Positions 11,001 to 25,221 are shown, counted from the first letter of the stretch. The stretch: DNA of 64,000 bases from Prunella strophiata (GCA_036583965.1 JAZBQD010000015.1:84331309-84395308); one strand, 5' to 3'. Translations and numbers: made by a program. Notes: a model not told the origin generated them from the letters alone.

Positions 11001-13727
11001 AAAAGTGATGCATATATTAAATTCCCAAATTAAGATTTTAGAGCACCTCCTGCCCAGCTCTGTTTTAAAGAAATAAGAGCCTTTAGGCTGATCTGAAAGG
11101 ACATTTGCTGAAACCATGGCTACAAAGCACCTGGACAGCACTGGGAGATGAGTTTTGAGATGCTAAAATTAAATTATCATTTTAATACAAATATTTAGTG
11201 AAAAAGAGAATGTGAAAAAAACATTGTTAATAAGAATTGAAGCAAAGGCTATTAAGATAGGTTTCATAAATGTTATGTCCAGTTTACTGAAGATGTTTGG
11301 CAGTTGTGACATTGCATTTTAAATGTAACTAGAAATAGATATTTGATCTGAGCACTGATTATTTTTTTTTCTTTAAATGACGTGAATTTGTCTTTCTGTT
11401 AATCTTAGAAAGCCTTATTAATTTAGTGCTCTATTTCCAGTACACTTCACTAATATTTTACATGCTCAGGGATGGCAATATATTGATGCAGGGCTGAACA
11501 GTGGGACACATAAATAAATTTATAATTAATGGGTATGTGTATGAAAGAGACAGTTGAAACCTTTTAAAGCTATTGATGTAACAGTAATATTAGTAGTTAG
11601 TTTTCCTTCCAAACCTGGAGTAGCCTCTAATCCACCTTCATGGTAAAGATTACTTAATTTTATGCAATGTAGTCAACTGTCAAATAATTAATTTAAAATT
11701 CAGATCTGAGGGGAAATACAAAATCACAAAATCTGTAGACTCATATGGAGTCCTCTTCACTTTCACACTGTTGGAGTGCTTTTTGATAAAGAAGAAAGAG
11801 GATGGAGTAGCAGCTAGATGTCTGGAACTGATCCACAGTTCATTGAATTAAATTGAAATTTTTTTTCATTAACTTTGATCATCCTTGGATTGAACCAGTA
11901 CACATATGATTTAATTAGTAGCAAGCTCGGGAAATGCTGGGATGTTGGCTTTTCTAGTTCCTTACCTACTGAGATAGTAATTACATAAACCAATATATTT
12001 GTGTGTCTGATATGGCAAGTGCAGAAGTACCCACAATTGACTTTCCTAATGGTGGACCTCCATTTTAAAGAGACATTTTATGCTAAACCTCTTTCTTTCT
12101 TGCTAGTGATAAGATCGAATCTGCTCCTCTTTCATTCATTGCACATAAACCAGATCTATTTCTATGTTGTTCAAAATATTTTTATGCTAGAAAAGGGAGC
12201 AAATTGTAGCTTTATTCTATGTCTAATTTTGAAATATATTAAAACACCTTCCCTCCCCCAGATGTTATATTTAACATTAAAGGTTAAAAATGCAATTTTG
12301 ATAGGTTCTCTTTGCCTCAGAGCAATGAGGTTCTCTATTATCAAATGTTTAATTATACAATAGAGTATGTTTTTATCATGGATCACATTGATGCTATCTC
12401 TATTAATGCTGTAATTTAATTTTTTAAAATTATGTAATACAGTGCAGCTTCACATTGGGATACCTTTAAATTTGTGCAAGTTTGAGAAGCAACCAGAGAA
12501 AACTCCTCTGCTAAGGACAGGTTTGTAGGCAAAGCTGTTGGACAGTCATAGTATCAGAATGGTTAAATTTATTATCTGAAGCATTAGAAATGTTTTTACC
12601 CTGAACTAGATTTCTGTCACCCTATTCCTTCTGGTATTGTTGATTATTAGGTGAGCTTGCTCCAGTGCCTTTCCTGGGGCAGTTGGTGAAGTTAAGGTCC
12701 TGCTTGGGGCAAGAGAGGAAGGGTGGTAGGAGCTGGCTGTGAGTGTTGACACTGGACACAGGGATTCCTTGTAGGTGTGTCCTGTTTGCTTTGGCAGACC
12801 CTGATGGGAGTCTGAATGATTTGCAGTCTAAAAGTTTATGAAATCTACCAGGCTTCTTATGGATTAGTAGCATAAATAGGAATAGTTGGTATAAAAATCA
12901 AGGGAGAAAGGCTTATAAGCTAACACCACACTTTCTCAATTTAGCAGTTGTGTAACTAGCCATAAATCTGTCACTTTGGTTTGCTTATACTTTTGGTAGT
13001 TTGCACCCAGTTTATAGCACAATAAATAAGAATTCTCTAAGGTGTCAGTTAGATACCTGTCAATGGAAACTAACCTCAAAAAATTAGGTCTGTGTCAAAA
13101 AATATTAAAGGGAACCTTGATTTTTTTTCTCAAGGGCATTTAAAAGTTACTGAAGCTGCATTAAATAAGATAGCAACAACATACTGAGTTTTTAGATGGT
13201 ATTTTCTCTACTGCTTTACAAAACAAAATGTTTTGTAGCAGCTGCAACATAGCACAGAACATAGGCAGAACCTTTCATAGCAGACATTGCCTTCTCAAAT
13301 AAGCATCACATACGCTTAGGCCATGCTGATGTGTTATTTTTTATCACCTACAATGATTTTGGAGTGTATTATAAAATTATTTGTGTACTTGAGGGAGTGA
13401 TCCAGACAACAGAAAAGGAATTAAGTAGGTGATCTAAGTATTTATTTGTTTTATATGTTTCTAGCTGCTGATTGATGAGCTTATATTGCTACTTCTGCAT
13501 TTGCAATTGAGAAGGAATGTTGGTAAGCAAATGTTTTTTCTCATTTGCCTTTGTTTCACTAAAAAATTATTAACTCCTTTTAGAAGGAGAGCAGTATTTG
13601 TAAGGTACAAATCCTGAGAAAGAGGCAAATAAAATGTATACACTGTCTACTTTTTTGGTGTAGAATTTTGGTGCAGACAGAATTAAAAGTAAAAAATACT
13701 GTTTAATGTATTACTTAATGTATTGTG

Positions 13728-13750
13728 AAGCAAGATATCCTATCTTGCTT
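13728..13750. repeat. Perfect 10-bp hairpin
   Basis: AAGCAAGATA (13728-13737), spacer tcc, then TATCTTGCTT (13741-13750). The arms pair perfectly with a 3-base loop. No T-run or gene lies beside it that would suggest a function. Confidence 0.9.
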
Positions 13751-15786
13751 GTTACATATTTTGAGACAGCATAGCTAAAAAATCAAGATATTATTGTACA
13801 AGTTGGGAACACTTTCCTTACTCTGTCACAAACATTCTGTTTGATGACTGCCACAAGAATTTCTAGAATATAATTGAAAAACAGTTGTCTGACCTCTACT
13901 GATTAGGAGTTGGGATTTGGTTTCTTATGCTTGAATATGTCAGTTCATCAACTTCTCTGGCTCTGAAATATCTTATTGTTTCTGTGTGTTTTTCTGTGTG
14001 TATTGTTTTCTGTCTGTTTCTACTGTTTCAAAAAAACCTGGTATCTTTGCTGTCATACATCCCAACACTTTTGAAAAAGCAAACCCTTAAAAAGCAATGA
14101 CTCTGTCTTCTGCCCAGGATCACCCATATTGAAATGTGCAGTTTGTGTTGCACAGCCCCCCTGTGCACGTATGGTTTGACTCTACAAAGTCTCTCCAACA
14201 ATCCCTGCTCATCTATGGTGAAATGCAGTGGCAGCTTGTTTCAGATTTCTGGTTGTTAATCAATCTGTTCACACTTAAATGTGTTGCAGCCCGGTGAAAG
14301 CAAGGACTATCCTGGATGAATGATATGAGAGAATTGAAGTGGATGTATGGAAGTGTAATCTGCCCCCAGAGTGGCAGATTGCTTTAGCAATGACCTTTAT
14401 CAGTGAGAATAGACTGAAGTCATATCCTTTTTGAGAACCAGAGTGCTACTTCCACTTAAGCTGTTGCTGGGTGTGATGTTTTGCCATCAGTTTTTGAAGA
14501 CACTGTTAGGTTGAGTTTCGTACTTTTCTTAAAAATTCCAGGTTTTAAGCATTAAGGCCTAAGGAAATTTTATCTCCAAGATGGTATTTGTGCATCTCCT
14601 GTCAGCCCTCTTTTTTCCACTTCAGTTAAATTTTACACAGAATGTCTGGGTCACCAGTTACAGCAAGGTACAGGTGGTGTGTGAGAATAAAGGGCTTAAT
14701 GAAGGAGATAAACCCTATAAACTCCATAGCCAAAGCAGAGATAGCAGGATGAATTTGTCCCTTACCACTGAATCTGCAAACTAACTTTCCTCCAAACACA
14801 GAAGAAATAAACTTTTGCTGGTTCTGCTGCTTGCAAAAGAAAGTTTACTGTAAACCTGAGAATGAATAATGTTCTGTTGGCTGACACATCTTACAGAAGA
14901 GGAAAATAGAATAGTGCTGTCTGAAATATTTTAAAAGCACTGAGAATGGCTGCTTTAAAAGAAGACATTGCATATCTTGTCTTTTAGAAGAATAGTGTGT
15001 CTACAGGAGAGAGCTGGAGACAAATGATGCTGTTTTTCACAGTCTCTGGGATGATTAGCCAATATTGGAACATAATAGAAGTTATAATCAACTGTAAGTG
15101 TAAACTGTTAGGTTGCTGCAGAGGGAGGAGGCTGCTTAGACAATAAACCTTACAGTAACACATCTACTTCTTTAAAGCTGTCAGCATGTTGCCATCATCT
15201 GGAAAAGCACACACAATAGCTCGTCATAAACCTATCAACTTTTCTGCATTAATTAACATCTCCATTTGTGATATATGGCATCTGAAATGAATTATTTTAA
15301 AATGAAAAATCTCATTGTTTTTTGGTATAACACCCTCCTTTTCACAACTAAATTCTGAATTACAAATATTCTAGATGTTTGGAATGTAAATCCATAACTG
15401 TGGAAAGTAATTTATAAAAAAGGGCTCAAATCAGTTAGTTTTAACTTTCGTAGTGTTGGTAGCCAGATGCAAAAAGAAAAGGAGAGGTAGGCTATTTACA
15501 GTGCATCATGTACTGCAGGTCAGGCATAGACAAAGTAGATAGAAGTAAATAGTAAGGACAGTTTCTAAGAGTTGAGAAGTGGATGTATAAGTGTGAGATT
15601 TCTTTTTGTGTGACTTGTGAACCTTTAATCTTTCCCAAGTTTTGCACATATAGTATCTGCCCACTTTGAAAATATCAGTTAGGCCAACTCTAGGTTTGCT
15701 TTTGTGTGTTAGCAAGCAGTTGTTTTGTGTGGATCTCTGAAGAGCTCATGGTGGGGAGAGCACTAAATCCAAATGAGCCATAATTA

Positions 15787-15940
15787 GGTTGCCCAGGGAT
15801 GTTGTGGAAACTCTTTTGCTGGAGACTTTCAAACCCAACTAGGGAAGTCCCTGACTGGGACAGAGACATGGTTTTGAACTAGGCCACCTCCAGCGGTCTC
15901 TTTCAACTGAAATTCTTCTGTGATCCTGTAGTTCTGTGAA
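15787..15940 (+). mobile_element. CR1 LINE 3' end, short fragment
   Basis: The typical last stretch of CR1 is recognisable: ggttgcccagggatgttgtg, then ggagactttcaaaccc, then gcggtctctttcaact, and a degenerate terminal ttctgtgatcctg. It is strongly 5' truncated. Confidence 0.8.
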
Positions 15941-18856
15941 GTACAGAAGTAAAGCTTGTACTCATTTCTAAAGGAGATTGGTCTGGGGGTTATCTTCAAA
16001 AGTCATCCCTAAGCTTAGTTCTGGGACTGTCCCTCTCTTACTGTCATTAGACTTTGCTTTCCTTGTGGGAGTTTTGCTCCTTAGTACAGCTGTATTTGCC
16101 ATGAGAAGTTAGAAAATGGGAGATAGACCTTCACCATAACTAATGCATTAATTCTCTGCAGGACTTGTAACTGAGATTTTAGGCAAGGTTGTGCATGTTG
16201 TGTCTTTGATGGGGAAGAGAATTCTAGTTGTTAAGCCATTGATTTCTTTGTATCAGGGTCATATTATCCTGGAGCTCATACTTCTTTCTGAGATTACCAA
16301 ATTGGAATTTCTGAACCAAAAGAGAGGGCTTATGCATCCTGAAAGCAAGGTTCAGCACAAACTCTTTTCCTTGTACTGTTCATTTGTTCAGCCCTGCAAT
16401 TTTGCAAGGGTGTTTAAAACCTAATTTCTCTAATCTTCCATTAGTATTGATAAAGCTGCTCCTTTGTCACCAGTGAGAGGTGAGCAGTAGTTAATTACCC
16501 AGTTTGAGAGTTGGGTATCTGCTTTTCCCATTGCAGGGGAAATTACTGCAATTCTAAAATACAGTGGAGAAATGGAGCTCTTGCTGTGTTTTCTGTATGT
16601 GCCAAAGTTTTTTTGAGCTGTGGAAATATTCCAGTTTATGCTTCAACAATTAGTAGAGTGGGCCATCTGATGCAAATTTGATTGCTCGAGCATTATAGTA
16701 CATGGAAAAATGCTCTGTGCAAATTGAAGTGGTTTGACAGAATAGGATATATTTTTTTGCAGTCCACATTCCCCCTGTGCACACCTGCAGAAAACAGACA
16801 AACACATGGCCTCCGCACCCCACCACTGAGGCCAAACCATCTGCCTTTTGGAGTTCCTGCCTCAGGTGTGTGTGGTCAAGCCAGAATCTGCACTTGGGTG
16901 ACCTTATTCTGTTCCTGAAAGTACTCAAAGTACCTTGATTTTAAAAAGAATGCTCGTGATTTAATACTGAATTGTTTTCCATTCCTTGGAAATATGAGGT
17001 GCTGCATAAAAAATAAAACGCTAGTAGAATTTTTTTGAGGCAAGAGCATATATAGGTAATATATTTACATTGTGAAATTATGTCTTACTATACATCACTC
17101 TTAAAAAGTAGTATCACTAGAACCAAAGATATGCACCTGTCAAACTGTACCCGTTCAGAGCATCACTGATGATACTATATAAAGATGTCATCATCAGATG
17201 TGAATACAGAATTTTTAGCAAGCTGTGGTTATACTTCCTACTGACGGTTGCTATTAGAGGTTCCCTTCTGATGACACATCTAGCACCTTCTGATATTTAC
17301 AGTCTGTGATTTGCATTTGGACCTAAGCTTTTACCCTCACAGCAAGACAGAGCATAAACAGAGCGAGATGTGAAGCAGCATTTCTGCAGAAAGTTTTTTG
17401 TGGTAATTCTTGAGAGTTCTCTGGTGATCCCAAAATAAATTCTTAGATACAAATATACCACAGCCTGGGGGATGAATGTGCAGCAGGCACTGATGACTGC
17501 TGTGTAACATAAGTAGCCTTGTGTCTTACAGTCATCATAATCCCTTCTTATATAAGAAAATAAATAAACGTTAGTACTTTTAAAAATGCTGATTCTTGAA
17601 TATTCAGGACTAAAGGGTCTTGGCTGACCAAGGGTCTGCTGCTTCCCTGCAACAAGAGAGCTCTCTGCCATTGCTTAGTAGTAACAGAATATCTTACATC
17701 TTACAAGTGGCATGAAAAACCTGAAAACCTCCTTTTATTGCCTTCTCTAGGTGCTTACAGAAAAAGATGTTTTTGGGTTCTCTGTATGACTTCCCTTTCT
17801 TTTTGCTAGTTGCAAGAAAAAAATGCTCCATTTATTTTGTCAATGAAACGCCGAGAGCTCCAAGATGAAATTACCTCAACAGAGGAATGTACAACCTTTA
17901 CTACAACAAACAGCTTTACCCAGCTGACTTATTTGCTGAAAATAATTAACGGATGTCTAGGTAGCTGAAAACTCTCATCTACTGTGCACCAAGAGCATCT
18001 GGTTTGGTTTGTGCATTTGTTTGCTTTGCTCACAGAAGTTTCTTGCTTTTCCAAGCCTGTCAGGAAAAACAGCAGAATTATTTAAGCAAAACTCCCTCTA
18101 GCATACTACAAGAAGGCCAAATAATTAGATTCACACCCTTAGCGTAGATACACAGCTCAAAAGCAAAACCAAGCATCCTTGACTCAGTTGACTCAGTTGA
18201 TTTCTAGTATAATATGACAAAGAACAGTCAGTTTCACCTGTCTGATAGCAGGCTGGTTGGATTTTGCCAGCACTAGGACTGATGTTCTGGAAAAACTCTG
18301 ATGTTCCTGACTTAGAGTGGGAATTGAAGTAACCTGGTGCCAGCATCAGCAAAGATTTCATGCATTTAATTTGTTCTTCCAGTGTGGCTAAAATAATTCC
18401 ACTTCATAAGTCCTCTTCCTTAGGAAGGGATCTTCTCAAGCAGGTAGGTATCATACTTTTAAAACCATTTTTCCCCAACTACCTGGTTTTGTCAGTAGAA
18501 AGGAAGCCAAGATGAGTTTATTAAAAAGATTCGATGGTACATGACAAAATGGAGATTTTATACTTACTGTCTTGTTGATTACCCATTGATTACTCTGTTT
18601 ATATGAAATTAAGACCATTTTATAACTACTGGCCCTTTAGGCTCTGATTCAGATATTTGAATTGGAATGGATCCATCTGCTGCTTGTACTTCTATAAATT
18701 ACAGTTTCCAGAAGTGTCATTTTTATGGGTGGGCAAGTTAGCAAGTTTTATTTTTGGTGACCATTACTCAGTCTGGTAACCTGGGTAGAGAGGCAGGGAG
18801 GAAAAACTCTGCTTTTACAATGTAGTGAGCAGATACCAAATAATTCTGGATGTGTT

Positions 18857-18877
18857 AAAAAAAAAAAAAAAAAAAAA
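18857..18877. repeat. (A)21 homopolymer
   Basis: Twenty-one consecutive A. No retroposed body or target-site duplication was recognised next to it, so I do not call it a retrocopy tail. Confidence 0.95.
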
Positions 18878-19124
18878 GATTGGTTAAACAAAGCTGGAAC
18901 AATTTAAGGTCCCATGTGTGATAAAATTTCATGTTGAAGAGGAGCTGTAAAAGATTAAAAGCTAAACCTGCTTCCACTGAGACAAATAGAAATGTTTGTT
19001 CCTAGGGAGATTTTTGAGCCTTAATTCTACAATCCTGAGATATTTTAAAGTCTGGGTAGAGTAATCCTTACTAACTGGCTGATTTTAAAAGAAAATTATT
19101 AAACTTTGTGGGGTTTTATTGTGG

Positions 19125-19149
19125 TTTTTTTTTTTTTTTTTCTTTTTTT
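19125..19149. repeat. Poly-T tract
   Basis: Seventeen T (19125-19141), then c and a further seven T. Low-complexity sequence in intron 1. Confidence 0.95.
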
Positions 19150-21877
19150 AATGCAGGCTTTTAGTGAAAACCTCTTAGTGAAAGGTTTTCAAAGATTAAA
19201 GTTTAGGAATATGTCTGGTTAGGTGATTACAATTTCTTTTAAAATATATTTCAGTGTTGTGCATGCTAGAGGCTGGATGCTCTCCTCTAGGAGGTCCCCA
19301 GAAGACCATTACAAAAAGGATATGAAATGGTGTCAGTGGAGTGATACCACTTACAGGGATGCTTTTTTCTTATCACAATGAGAACAGTTTAATGCTTGAT
19401 AAAATGAGAACATATGTTGTATCTTTAAAGAATTTATTTTGTACCATTCTCAAAGATGTCAGGAGAAGGCTGTGGCACCAGCTGCCTCTGTTAATTCTTG
19501 TAGCATGGGCAAAATCTGTCTGCCATGGAAATGGACCTTACTCGTATTGAAACACACATGTTTTAAATAGAAGATGCAGTCAGCAGAAGGAGGGAATAGA
19601 AGGAATATTTTGCTGCTAACATTGAATGATTAACATTATAAAAACTTTAAATTTTATTGTGGCTAATTTTTATAGCATAAATTAAAACATAAGGATGTTT
19701 GTTTCACATTCAAATTTTCAGTGATTCAGGCTTTGCTGCAAAAAGCCAAAAAGTTTCATAAAAATACTTATTTAAAAAACCCAAACTAGCTGTTTTAGTT
19801 GGACTAGAAAGGGAATGTCATGTGGAAAATGCTACAGTTAAAATCCTTGAAAGTTTGTTTTCTTTGGTGGAAGGCTTTGTTTGTTTGGATTTAAACTGAG
19901 CCTTCTGTTTGGTTTTGTATCAGAGAGTTCCTGCTCTTATTTCAAAAAGCGTGGGCCGGTTCACAGGTGAACAAAATTGTGTTGGTGGGTTTTTATTACT
20001 TAACTTTGTGTTCATGCTAAGACAGGGAGTACAAAGTAGCAGAAATAGTGTGCATGTTTATACTGTAGTGTTGTCTTTTGTGATTCTGCTGGAAGAAGCC
20101 AGCTGGTACTTGGTAAAGATGCTTGAGTCCATAGGAGCCAGTGCAGAACCTGCTGGTTTTGTTTTGGTGAAGTGCTGTTTGGGAGTTTTTAAAAATCTGT
20201 TGTAGGAACCATGAAGGAACTCTGACCCCATGTGTACAGTCATTTACAGAACTCTGGCCTATGTGGATTTGTGTTTGCTCACATCTTGTGATTTCTCTCT
20301 CCTCAGAATTGCTTTCTGTTGTGTTCTTCTTTCCCTTCATACACATTTGGATATGCATATTTTAAGTTTAATTCTGTCATATTTTTGTCATTTGAAAGCC
20401 AAAATTTATTGCAAAAACATTTATGCAAAACATTTGCAAAGATGGTAGTAGCTGTGTGCAGGCTGTGTACAGTGGCCTGTCCTGTTCTGGATAATTTTGT
20501 GTGAATCCAGACTTATATTGCTGATATGGAGGTGGTAGAATTGAAGATATTAAACAGACCAGGGTATTTTCCAGCTGTGTATGTCATCTATGAAAAATAA
20601 ATACACCACTGAATCAAAAGTCCAGCTTGGAAGTGTCTCAGTTTTAGCAAGTTCAAATTTCTGTTCCTTACTCCTACGCCTTCATTACATAAGCAGTGGT
20701 TGGATTTGATAAAGGTTAGTGCTAAAGAAGAGACATTTTGCTTTCAAACTCATGAAGGCAGACCCATCTGCCTGCTTTAGTCTTCTCTTCCATGCCATTT
20801 CTTTTTGTAACAGTACAGTCAGGAGACCTGAGCATTTCTCATTTTACCTGCAGCCATGTCTGACCTCCTTTCTCAATCCACACTTAGAATCAGCAGAACA
20901 GTTACTCTTTGCCATTTGTGGTGGACAGTAGAGGAGGTAAACTCTGTGGTTCTTGAAGTTCTTTTTGAATGGAGATACTTTCTGCTGCTGTTACCTCCAG
21001 AGGAGTACTAACTTTCCAGACTTTGAAGTGCCTCTCATTCATGGTTTTGCTATCAGTCCATTCAGTTGGTCAGAAATATCTTTCTAAAGATGTTTTGAAG
21101 CAGTGGTAATTGCAGAGCTTTTGCTTGTTTAAAAGGAAGTTATTGGAGCTTTCTGTTTTCATGAATTCTTACAGCTGCTGACTTGCTCCATGCTTCCAAG
21201 GGTCATCTTAAAGCATTATTGTGTTCTCAGCAAATAGTTGCTAAGCCATGTAAGGACCCAAATAAATATTTTAAACAAACAGGTCTGCTGAAAATGTGCC
21301 AAGGGAATTATATTCCTTTGTATTTTTTCTAGTAAGGGTTATTTATTAAGGTGAGCAGATGGGTACTATTCATTTTTGGCATTCATTGATAAGCCTGCTA
21401 CCTCTCCAGGTGGCACTACAAAAATGATAACACTGTGGCACTGCTCCCATTTTATTTTTATTTCTCTCAGGCTAGTTAGTCACCTGTCTCTGTTCTCCTC
21501 ATTTAGAGCCATCTGCTGGATTTTTTTGTTTCTGTTTTTTTGATTGTTCTCTATTCTAAAGTCACCAAGGGATCTCCAATAGGGGCTGATGCAAAGTCTT
21601 TGTTTGCTTGCTTAGTATTGGCCTCACAGATATCTTCTTTTTGTCATATTCTCTGTAGCCAGCTTTCAAGTTTTATTTTCCCCAGCCTGTCCTTATGAAG
21701 TAATCCATACAACACTGAGTTATTAGTGGACTGTTTTACCACTTTGATGGTTAATATAGGGGTTCTCTTACTTTTTTTTTCCTGTTGAAATATTAAAAGA
21801 ATAAAGAACTGTTGAGAATCTGTCCTCTGTTGCATTTGTTATCACAAGAGAGCACAAGAACATCAATCTGGCACACA

Positions 21878-21935
21878 GGAGTTGGACTCAATGGTCCTGA
21901 TGGGTCCCTTCCAACTCAGCAGACTCTATGATTCA
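21878..21935 (+). mobile_element. CR1 LINE 3' terminal remnant
   Basis: About 58 bp with the CR1 end signature: gttggactcaatggtcctga, then tgggtcccttccaactcagc, then ctatgattc. Only the extreme 3' end is present. Confidence 0.75.
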
Positions 21936-22528
21936 AAGTTATTAAAAGACAAAACTTTATCTACATAAAACTACATTTAAAAAAGTTTTATCAAGAATTT
22001 GTTTCCTTTCTGAAGAGGCAAGATAGGCAACATGTTTCTGAAATAGAAAACCTTTTATTGTGAGTATGGGAGGTTGTCTTGACTGTGTTTGAACCTAACT
22101 GTGTGGGACTAACCCACACCTATCATCAGCATGCATTTGAAATACATCACCTGGCTGGATTTGAAAATGGATGAACAAAAGCCTGTACTTGACTCTACAT
22201 GAAACATTGTGGCTGAAGGGCCAGGTCACAGTTTCACAGCTCTGCCTCCCTGTGCTTTCTTGCCCTTCTTTCCATCTTCCTTGCAACCTCATCCTTGCTT
22301 CCAAGAGAGCTCAGCTTTCTCATTTCTTTGGAGAGCTAGTACTATGCTATTGGACTGTGTTACCAGGTTTCTAGTTGTGGTCACAAATTTTATTGTCTGA
22401 TATGATATTAAAACTGATCCAGGCAATATGGGAAGAAAGGTGAACACATATGAACATACACCTAGATATTTAAGCACATGTAGCACATTAATAAATATTA
22501 AGTACATATGGCACATAGATACATATGT

Positions 22529-22546
22529 GCCACATATATATGTGGC
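22529..22546. repeat. 18-bp perfect palindrome
   Basis: GCCACATATATATGTGGC reads the same on both strands. It lies in a wider patch of related ATATGTGCC and GGCACATAT motifs (22507-22550), so several alternative stems are possible. Confidence 0.9.
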
Positions 22547-22856
22547 CACAGATATAGGAAAAGCTGAGAAATCTGATCATCTTTAACTCAGAATTACTTA
22601 TTTGTTACTTGCTAGTTATTAAGATTATTGTATTATGTTGCTCTTAAAATTAAATTGCACTGATATAGTAGTATATATACTATATGTCATGTAGTATATA
22701 GATTTGAGTTTCAGTTCCTGTTTGGTTTTCTTGAATATTTTTACTGGAAAATAATAAAAATGTTTTTTTTCCTTGCAGACATCTGGGATGCCTTCTTCTT
22801 TTCCCCTCCAGGCATTGTGCTGCAAGCACATCCTTTTGCAGCTCTTGCTCTCAGCT

Positions 22857-22894
22857 GAATTTTATATTGAATATTGAATTTTATATTGAATATT
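22857..22894. repeat. 19-bp tandem duplication
   Basis: Two identical consecutive copies of gaattttatattgaatatt at 22857-22875 and 22876-22894, followed by the start of a third (gaat). Confidence 0.9.
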
Positions 22895-25221
22895 GAATAC
22901 TACCAGATCATTCCCTTGACTTTCCCCTACTCTTTCTTTCTCCTCCTCCTATTAGTTGTAATGTAGTTTGTTCTATGTAGCTGCTGAAAGAATTTCTTTT
23001 GCTACCAGACATTTAATTATGGAAATCCTTGAATACCCCATTATCCTCATTATGGTTACAGCATTCTTTTTTCATTACCTATCCTTCTATGCCATTCTTG
23101 CTCTCCTGTGTTAAAAAATAGCCATTGTCACTCATATAGAAAGAACAGAGATAAATGACAGATGACAGATTTGAGGAGCTAAAGAGCTGTGTTCTACATA
23201 TTAGTTTCTTTGTGGTGGCGGTGGTGTGAAGTTTTATAGTTTATTTTTTCTGAGTGGTAGTGTAATATCTGTTCTGTGATTTATTCTACTAATAGATTAT
23301 AGTAATCTGTTCAATCAGCAGTGATTTGAGGTCCCTGAGAACAGATGTAATCCACAGGGATAAAGCTACTGGATAATCAAGAGTGAAATATACAATATTT
23401 ACATAATAGTACATTTTTACAGAGTATTACAGGACTTTTGCAACTTTTCTGCATCCCAGTTTGCCTCTGGGGAATTGCATATATTATCCATGGCTTTGAA
23501 CTGTTGGTAACTGAACTTTTTCTCTGCATGATTATTCTGGTTGATTACTTTGCATTTCTATAATATTGAGCTTTAAACTACAGTAAACAGACTGAAGTGA
23601 TGATAGCAGTAGTTTGTCATTTGGGGTGGAGAGCCATAGTCGAATTTAGTTTGACCTCAATGATTCCCCCTCCCCCACTTTAAATGTTAGTCCAAAAAAT
23701 TATCTTTATGTTTTCTGGAAGAATTTCTATACAGAAGGCAGTCATCCCAGGTTTGTGGATTTTAGCACTGATGATCTGGACCAGTGAAGCAGAGTATTCC
23801 TCTTGTGTCATCCAGATCTGCTTGAGGGAGAACCTACATATGTTTTCATCACTGGAGTCCATATTCTTTTTATTTCAGTGTAAGTCACTCACTACAATTT
23901 TGAAGTCTGATATGGAAAGGTTTGGAGTCACTTGCTGTGGCTCTCCACTAACTTCTGAACTGAGTCCCAGAATGTCTTGGTGATGAACAATTTGGTTTTA
24001 ATGCCTTAAGGAGTGTGACAACTGAGGACCTTGTGTCTTTCTTCTCACTTCATTTCTTGCAATTCATTCTCTGTTCCAATTTTAGAGAAACCTGCTGAGT
24101 GGGTATAAAAAGGCCATCTTTTTGGGAGAAGATCAAAAAACCCCAAAGTAATCATTGGTAACAAGTATATCCCTTACACTTTAAATCACAATACAAATAG
24201 GCCATTATCTAAAGCAAGGTGTATATAATGAATTATTTCCCTGAATCAGGATGACATATGTAGCTAATTACACTGAGGTACTCCTACATTTGTTTATTTA
24301 ATAATGTAGAAATAAAATGTTTTAAGAGAGTAATAAAACAATATAGTCAAAGTGGAGGTGTTGACCCAAATGCTTTGTGAGTGCACATTTTTAACAGGTT
24401 TTGTGATGAAACTTCCTCCTGTGCCTTGTTTGAGGCAAAGGAGCCTATCAAATGCAGGAAAATTTGAGACTGTCAGTTCTAGATTTCTGCCAGTGATGTT
24501 GCATATCTTTATTTATGTATAAAGTGTTCTCCTTTACTGCAGATCTTACACTTTGTGCTTTTTAAAGCATCCTACTGTCAGTTAGACCAGTGCAGCTACA
24601 TGAAGCTCCTGACCCATAGGTCAGTGCTCTGTCTCACAAAAGAGCTCAGATACCCTCATCTAATGAAGAACTTGTGGTGCAGGGGGGATGGCATGCTAGC
24701 ATGGGAAATCTTTGCATCAGACTCATGCCTTTTTGAAAAGGAAAGATGAAAACATTAAATAAATAAACAAATATATAATGTAAATGCACTACTGAATATT
24801 TTAGAACTTCACCCTGCTTGGGCATTCACCTTAAAGAAGGTCATTTAGAGATGAGGTAACTAGAGGGAAAAGGCATGTAAACCTTCAGTTCTACAGGTCC
24901 TTAAAATACATGTTTTTCTCCTCCTTGTTGTTTTTAATATGAAATAACAAAGTTCAACTGTTACTGATGTGAAAGTAGGAGGGAGCTTTATATTATCTAG
25001 ATTGACAGAATGAGTGGGATGATCAGAGGGATTTTATCTATTCTTTCCAGTAACTTCTGTCTAGGGCAGGGCATAACTTGCAGAGATGTGTTCAGTCTGT
25101 GTGTAAATACTTCAGTTAGTGGAAATCATGTCACATGTGCTTCCAGGTAATTTTACAGAAAAAGAGAGATTGGAGAGTAGTGTTCCTTAGCTAACTAGAA
25201 CTTGTAATCAAATACATATAT

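Larger units (their letters stand above)
6151..15786. other. Intron 1 stretch without a recognised gene
   Basis: About 9.6 kb of AT-rich intron. It holds the palindrome cluster at 8001-8072, a small GC-rich stem at 7601-7622, a 22-bp-period duplication of gaggtacattatccatt near 9187-9225, and a perfect hairpin at 13728-13750. No CR1 copy or coding exon was recognised. The longest open frames here lack an ATG start or any familiar motif. Confidence 0.55.
15941..21877. other. Intron 1 stretch without a recognised gene
   Basis: AT-rich intron with homopolymer tracts (listed) and nothing else I can name. A 124-codon ATG-initiated frame on the minus strand at 17297-17671 has no recognisable motif and is treated as chance. 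Confidence 0.55.

Noticed and set aside
12001..12363. 120-codon plus-strand open stretch
   Set aside because: It starts with GTG, is rich in Leu, Ile and Phe as expected from AT-rich DNA, and has no motif. A frame of this length is expected by chance in 51 kb.
17297..17671. 124-codon ATG-initiated minus-strand frame
   Set aside because: No recognisable domain, no splice context and no Kozak or promoter support. Its length is compatible with chance in a large intron.
18857..18877. Poly-A tract as the tail of a processed pseudogene
   Set aside because: No recognisable gene body upstream on the plus strand and no flanking direct repeats.
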